From assembly GCA_013339895.1 (NCBI GenBank), contig JABACO010000024.1:4459298-4523297 (forward strand): a stretch of 64,000 nt of DNA, in the 5' to 3' direction. Numbering within the stretch: position 1 is the first letter of the stretch; each line of letters opens with the position of its first letter. The translations under genes and the position numbers were made by a program. The stretch comes from Ephydatia muelleri. Lineage: Eukaryota > Porifera > Demospongiae > Spongillida > Spongillidae. This document shows, piece after piece, positions 59,599 through 64,000 of this stretch. The notes beneath the pieces were generated by a model. It saw only the letters and a program-made list of their open reading frames with translations. It ran no database searches and was not told where the DNA came from.

Positions 59599-60312
59599 TA
59601 TGTGATGCTTCTGTTGACAATGCATGTTACATGATTATTGAAATAGATGCTGGCCTCATGAAGGCACTTGCCCAGGAGGCTACTGCTGATGACAGATTTC
59701 CATCTTGATGTGGACATTGCCCCCTCCCCCCACACATGGGTCTTGATTGATTGAGAAGAACCGAGAATCAAAATTAAGGTGTGTGTGTGTGTGTGTGTAT
59801 GTGTGTGTGTGTTGTTATTGTTTTTGTTTTTGTTTTTGCCCATCTTCTGTGGTGCAGACCTTACAATAGGGTTGATTATGTTCATTGTGTGCTATGTAAA
59901 CTTCTACAGGTGCTGACCTTACAATGTGCTTAGCTATCAGCTTTGACTACTAGTAATGGATGTTTTAACCAAAAGTTGTGTACATGTATCTATGTTTGCA
60001 CAAACCACACACTGTGTGCAGATCAGAGACAGGGGTTTGGTGGTGATGACATGGGCCTATTGGACCTGATGCCAGCAAACATTAGTCCTGGTGCCATAAG
60101 CTTTGCAATCAAGTGCATGATGGAAGGGGGGGGGGGGGGGGGTGGAGTGTGCTTTGGGCCTGATGCAGAGACTTTGGCCTAGTGGTAGAGGCATTTAGTC
60201 TGATGCATATAGTTCTGGCACTTTGTGTTATTCTTGGTTCAATTTTAAACATGGAGGCTCACATGTCACATTCATAGCCATTGGGCACCCCACTTCCTTT
60301 GCTATATCACCA
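59599..60312. other. Non-coding, matches 42039-42710
   Basis: Contains a TG tract (59780-59812), a 17-G run (60126-60142) and GCACTTTGTGTTATTC. Homology to the 42-kb copy ends at 60312. Confidence 0.65.
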
Positions 60313-60745
60313 TCACGGCTGTTTGCGGCCATTCAAATCGTGGAAAGAAAGTCCTACGCCCAGAAATTTTGAAATGATTATGTCATAACATAGCAACCTA
60401 CCTTAGCAACGGTAGGGTTTCTTTGATAAACATTTTCTAAATAAGTGCTCAGTTAAAGTTCAAACAAAGGCCATAGATATTAACCCCATTGACTTGTGTA
60501 TCGATGGTAAAGGTCATTTGTACTACAGTTATTCACGTGCAGAGGAATTCGCTCCCAATCGGACGGGCTCTGGTAGAACATGCCGCGACCTCTAATACAA
60601 GACAAGCGCTACTGACAAAATGCAAGTTTTTACGCGATTAAACCATATCGAACTCATTAGTGGATAGATAGAGCTATTTGTTTATCGTACAGCCATGCCG
60701 CGGCCAGCATTTTTTTCGTTGCTACAAATCGTTCTTAAGCGGGGT
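60313..60745. other. 3' flank of the RAG1-like gene, with a candidate transposon end
   Basis: The plus-strand sequence follows the duplicated block at 42420-42710 until about 60312 and then diverges abruptly at TCACGGCTGTTTG. That breakpoint is a candidate terminus of whatever carries the RAG1-like gene. Transib and RAG ends start with CAC, which fits, but the rest of the heptamer (CACAGTG type) is not matched. I see no AATAAA polyadenylation signal on the minus strand here and no other gene. Confidence 0.35.
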
Positions 60746-63700
60746 TTAATCACGCGGTTTCGTTCTGGGTCTCTTGACTGGGATGGGGAGAGCAGCAAGG
60801 TTTTGAGGGTCGATACTTATTAAATGTTCCCTCATCACAGAGGTCATGTGTTGCAGCCTGTCGTGCATTGAAGAAAAGGTTCTGTGTAGGGCATTGAATC
60901 TGGCGTGAATCGATTCAGCTCCCTGCTCTCCTAAGAGACCAAATCCTGCATGCCAGTTCCGTGCCCATTCAAGAGTGTGGTCTTCAAGTAAGTGCATCTT
61001 TGGAGTGATGGAAGCATCTGGAAATGATACACGAAATTCTTGAAGGAACTCTGCTGTTGCTTGCTCTAGAAAAGTAATGCACAATCTCAAAGTATGTAGT
61101 TTTGAATGCTTGCAACCATTTTTCATCACATACCAAGTTTATGAATGGCATTGTCATCAAGAAATGAGCGGTCATATATGCTATGACACTGTCCAAACAA
61201 CTTCAGTAGTTTCTTGAACTGTAAGGAAGTTGCAGTAACCTTGGGCAGTAAGGCAGGGTGGCGCTGTGCAACATCCACTATGGAATTGCAAAGGGCCTCA
61301 ATATTTGACTCCTACATGTATGTGGAAAAGACATAAAATTATACACTTTTACCCCAAACTGTTTGTTTTTACCTTCAGAGTTTTGTGCACATGATTTCCT
61401 ATAAATGCACCACCAAAATATTGCTGCCTCTGTACACTGAAAGATTGAAGTGCATCATCCAGAGCTTTGACAAAGGGTCCCTCCTTGTATGGGAATCCCT
61501 TTTCCAAGTGGACTTTTAACCCTTGTATGCTTTTCTCCTTAAAAGTTGTTTACAGGTAAGATACTAGTGCACTTATTGAGCAGTTTTACTTACCAGCTGA
61601 GTCATTTTGTCCCTTTTGTCTGAGCACTGCTGCATAAGGTTGCATGTCAGAGGTGTTGACTCACCAAATTTTACAACACAATATGTTGTTATCTGTTCCA
61701 GGATTATCAGGGACTCCTGAGCACGTGCTAGTTCAGCCTGTGAAGATTGCAGTGTTCTCAGGTCATCCATGTACTTCTGAAACACCTTAGATGTTCCTGT
61801 GGCTTCACAAGATGCAGCCGCAAGTTGCAAATCATACTTGTGGCACAGGTCTTCAAGTAGGTGGAACATTTTTGTAAATATTCCTAGTGTAATATGAAGT
61901 CCTGGTAAGCACACCTATGGTGCACAAGGAATGAATGAATAATTAATCTTAGCCATGCTATGCCATACACATACCTGGGTGATGGGAATGTTAAATATAG
62001 GATCTGATATGCAATTATAGTGTTGCTTTGCAGTTCTCTTTTTCCCACCATTTGCCATGAAACCCTCAAGTCCCTTCTGAATGGTTTCAAGTGATCTCTT
62101 TGAAGCATAACCACGAGCATGAAGAGCAGTATTCATTTGGTCGTTGGGAATATGGCAACAAAGGCATGGATATGACCCTGGGGCATGCATATTAACACAC
62201 ATTATAATGTTAGCTGGCATAGCAATTTGCATGCATACCACTGGCTCCTGATAAGCCATACATCTTGCCCAGATAGTCGTAGTCTCCACAAAGAATAAGC
62301 TTTATTGTGTGATCCCTATTGAGAATTATTGTCACATGCACATCAGAGTTATATGTGCATTTTGTGTGTTTACCTCCACTTCATAGTTTGAAGTTGTTCA
62401 ATTTGTGGTCGAAACCGATCCAAAGCAATGTGCAGGTTGGTGATGCTGTCACTGGCTTCAAAACAGCAGAAAACACAAGTGTTTTGAGGAGAGTTTGGCG
62501 AGGGTACATTCACAATTTGAAAGTTCATTTTAAATGAACCTCCTCCTTTGTCACCCCCTATCTTCACCCACACTTCACCAGGGGGGATCACACCATGCCA
62601 TGTCAGCCGACCAGCCCTACATGCACCACAGGGTACAGTATATGTAGATGTGTAAATTCATTTAGTGTACAAATTTCAATGTACCTGTCATTATCATCTA
62701 GTAACTGAATGACTTTGTCAACGAGGTTGGGGATGTACACCAGCACTGCTCCTCTCAATTCCTCTCCCCCACTTGCCAAAGGAAAAGAAAATGGTGCCAC
62801 TTCCGCTTTAAGGTTGTCTCTAATTATCCCTTTAGCAATTTGTCGCATCTTTTCCTCATTGCCAATGCATACACCTGAAGCTTTCAACCATCTGCAATAA
62901 CTGAAGTTCATTTTAATTTCTCATTTTACAAGTTTTATCAAACCTCTTTAGATGTCTCAGCCTGAACCATGGCAGTGATAGTCCAGCTTTTATGGCCAAA
63001 CCTTGCTCTGCGCTGATCTCAATTTGGGTGCTAATTCCTGATTTCTCCAGCAGATCATTCCTCTCTTTATCACTCAGCATACGTAGCTCCTCTTGCATCA
63101 GGGCTGAGGGCTCACCACCACTAACAATACTCCGAATTGCATCCAGCTCCCTGCACCTTTGCTTCACAGTTCTAGTGCAGGAGGATGTTGTGGGATTTCG
63201 CCCATTGGTAACATGCACAAATGTTAGTGGCTGTGTTGAAAGAATACATAAATGTCTTATAATTGAGCTTACAACTTAACTGCTCCTCCAGTAGAGAATT
63301 TCAGAACTGGCTGCTCTGGACTTAAGGAAGCTGCTCTTTGAAGAATCAGAGATGCACTCCTCATCTCTTCTTGTGTGGGAGACAACTCACAAATGTGCCC
63401 TTGATAGCCACTGGCTTTCATATCTCTGGAACACAGGCTGCAGTGAATCACAACATCATTTAATAGGTTCAACACTAAGGTGGGTGCTGTTTTAATATGA
63501 GAGGGTGCAAGTGGCTCATGATCATGGTTGAAGCAGCATGGACATTCAACTTTTGCAGATTCTACTAGCCAAGCTTTGAGACACTTGGCACAGACTATTG
63601 AATTGCAACTCAACTCCAGAGGCTGGTCAAGGATCTCAAAGCACAGTGGACACCTGAGATGATCCAGAACTGGCAAGTTGTTATTGTCAGATACTGAAGG

Positions 63701-64000
63701 AGGCTGCGTTCCAGGAGCATTGAGTGAAAGTGGTGAGATGCTATCAATGTGCCTGATAAGATGGTTTGCATATTGGGAATAATGCCCTCCAGTATGTTGC
63801 ACTGTTTTTGGCCTTCCACCTTTTCTCAGCTTCTCAAAATGCTCACATACCTGCATGTAAATAAATTTGTCAGCATGCCTACATGTACATTTATAAGTAC
63901 TTTTTCATACCATGCAATTCTCGTTACTGTGGTTGCTCCATTGGAATGTGACAGTGGAGCATCTTTGAGGCACACCTTGAGCTGCTGCAGTGATTCTTTT
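60746..64000 (-). CDS. RAG1-like protein: RING/zinc finger plus DDE transposase core, 11 exons, 5' end outside window
   Basis: Exons read on the minus strand: 64000-63911, 63850-63281, 63230-62944, 62891-62685, 62616-62374, 62315-62239, 62177-61975, 61914-61594, 61537-61373, 61311-61134, 61065-60746. All ten introns are GT-AG and 50-68 bp long; the joined frame is open for 886 codons and ends in TAA. Residues counted from the window edge: C29xxC32 across the first junction; RING 97-136 (CPLC...CPCC); CxxC...HxC finger 167-184; VKIGGDKGGGSFKM with Asp about 407; CGDYDYLGKMYGLSGASG with Asp 477/479; CLCC 496-499; HLLEDH 805-810; GEQGAES with Glu 831. RAG1 has the same order: N-terminal RING and C2H2 finger, then D600, D708, C727xxC730, H937xxxxH942, E962. 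The expected activity is DNA cleavage and strand transfer in the nucleus. It could be an N-RAG-TP-type transposase, a ProtoRAG relative or a domesticated gene. The start codon is not visible. Exon structure is firm; the family call is motif-based. Confidence 0.85.
63533..63652 (-). other. RING-type zinc-binding domain of the RAG1-like gene
   Basis: The cysteine pattern is C-x2-C-x11-C-x4-C-x2-C-x12-C-x-CC. It is followed after about 30 residues by a second finger (C-x2-C-x11-H-x-C, 63389-63442). Between them lies a stretch ending LVLNLLNDVVIHC, comparable to the RAG1 linker that ends in VLNSLMVKC. The histidine usual after the third cysteine of a C3HC4 RING is a serine here (CNSIVC), so the fold may be RING-like with altered zinc ligands. 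In RAG1 this domain acts as an E3 ubiquitin ligase; that activity cannot be assumed here. Confidence 0.75.

Noticed and set aside
61891-61914. LHITLG as the second catalytic Asp site, by analogy to LHCDIG in RAG1
   Set aside because: In RAG1 the catalytic D708 lies upstream, about 19 residues before the CxxC. The matching Asp here is in GDYDYLGK; the LHITLG segment has Thr and is probably structural.
63269-63280. Stop codon after exon 2 as the end of a short RING protein
   Set aside because: GTTAAG is a donor, and the frame continues cleanly through CAG at 63231 into a conserved exon.

Overview
The window is eukaryotic and almost certainly from a metazoan. It has spliced genes with GT-AG introns, dense (CA)n/(TG)n arrays, Ty3/Gypsy, DIRS-like and non-LTR retroelements, and ankyrin-repeat exons. 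Introns of only 50-68 bp in the one long gene and the repeat style would fit a sponge or another early-branching marine invertebrate, but that is inference from style, not from a marker gene.

Layout. 1-8195 is a giant inverted repeat: about 2.24 kb near-identical arms (1-2239 and 5955-8195) made mostly of CA/TG arrays, around a 3.7 kb spacer that holds a 70-bp perfect palindrome with a 9-bp target duplication. 8196-11409 is interspersed repeat. 11410-20290 is copy 1 of a segmental duplication carrying a truncated DIRS-like retroelement (SAP + RS-rich Gag-like ORF, zinc finger, partial RT), split by a complete but frameshifted Ty3/Gypsy element (11610-16873). The undisrupted paralogue is at 36826-40330. 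20291-29176 and 34567-60312 are a mosaic of 1-4 kb segmental duplications. In that mosaic sit at least seven intact 99-bp, phase-0, single-repeat ankyrin exons on the minus strand, plus two truncated ones. It also contains three copies of an element with a 22-bp minisatellite between long inverted arms (near 20 kb, 41 kb and 58 kb).

29177-34566 is a 5.39 kb insertion whose limits are given by an empty paralogous site near 46.4 kb. It contains a 274-bp hairpin, a minus-strand ORF with 15-residue repeats, and a plus-strand non-LTR retrotransposon (two CXC-like cysteine motifs, zinc fingers, RT, restriction-like endonuclease) broken only by one in-frame TAG.

The most notable content is 60746-64000, minus strand. 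Eleven exons join through ten GT-AG introns into 886 codons with no stop, open at the window edge. The product combines a RAG1-like N-terminal RING/zinc-finger region with a RAG1/Transib-type DDE core (Asp, Asp, CxxC, HxxxxH, Glu). It may be an N-RAG-TP-like transposase or a domesticated relative. Paralogue comparison places a candidate end of the element at about 60313, where the sequence starts TCACGG/CACGG.

The genes do not form a pathway. The window is a repeat-rich accessory region where mobile elements, hairpin insertions and segmental duplication have spread and shuffled ankyrin exons next to a RAG1-like gene.
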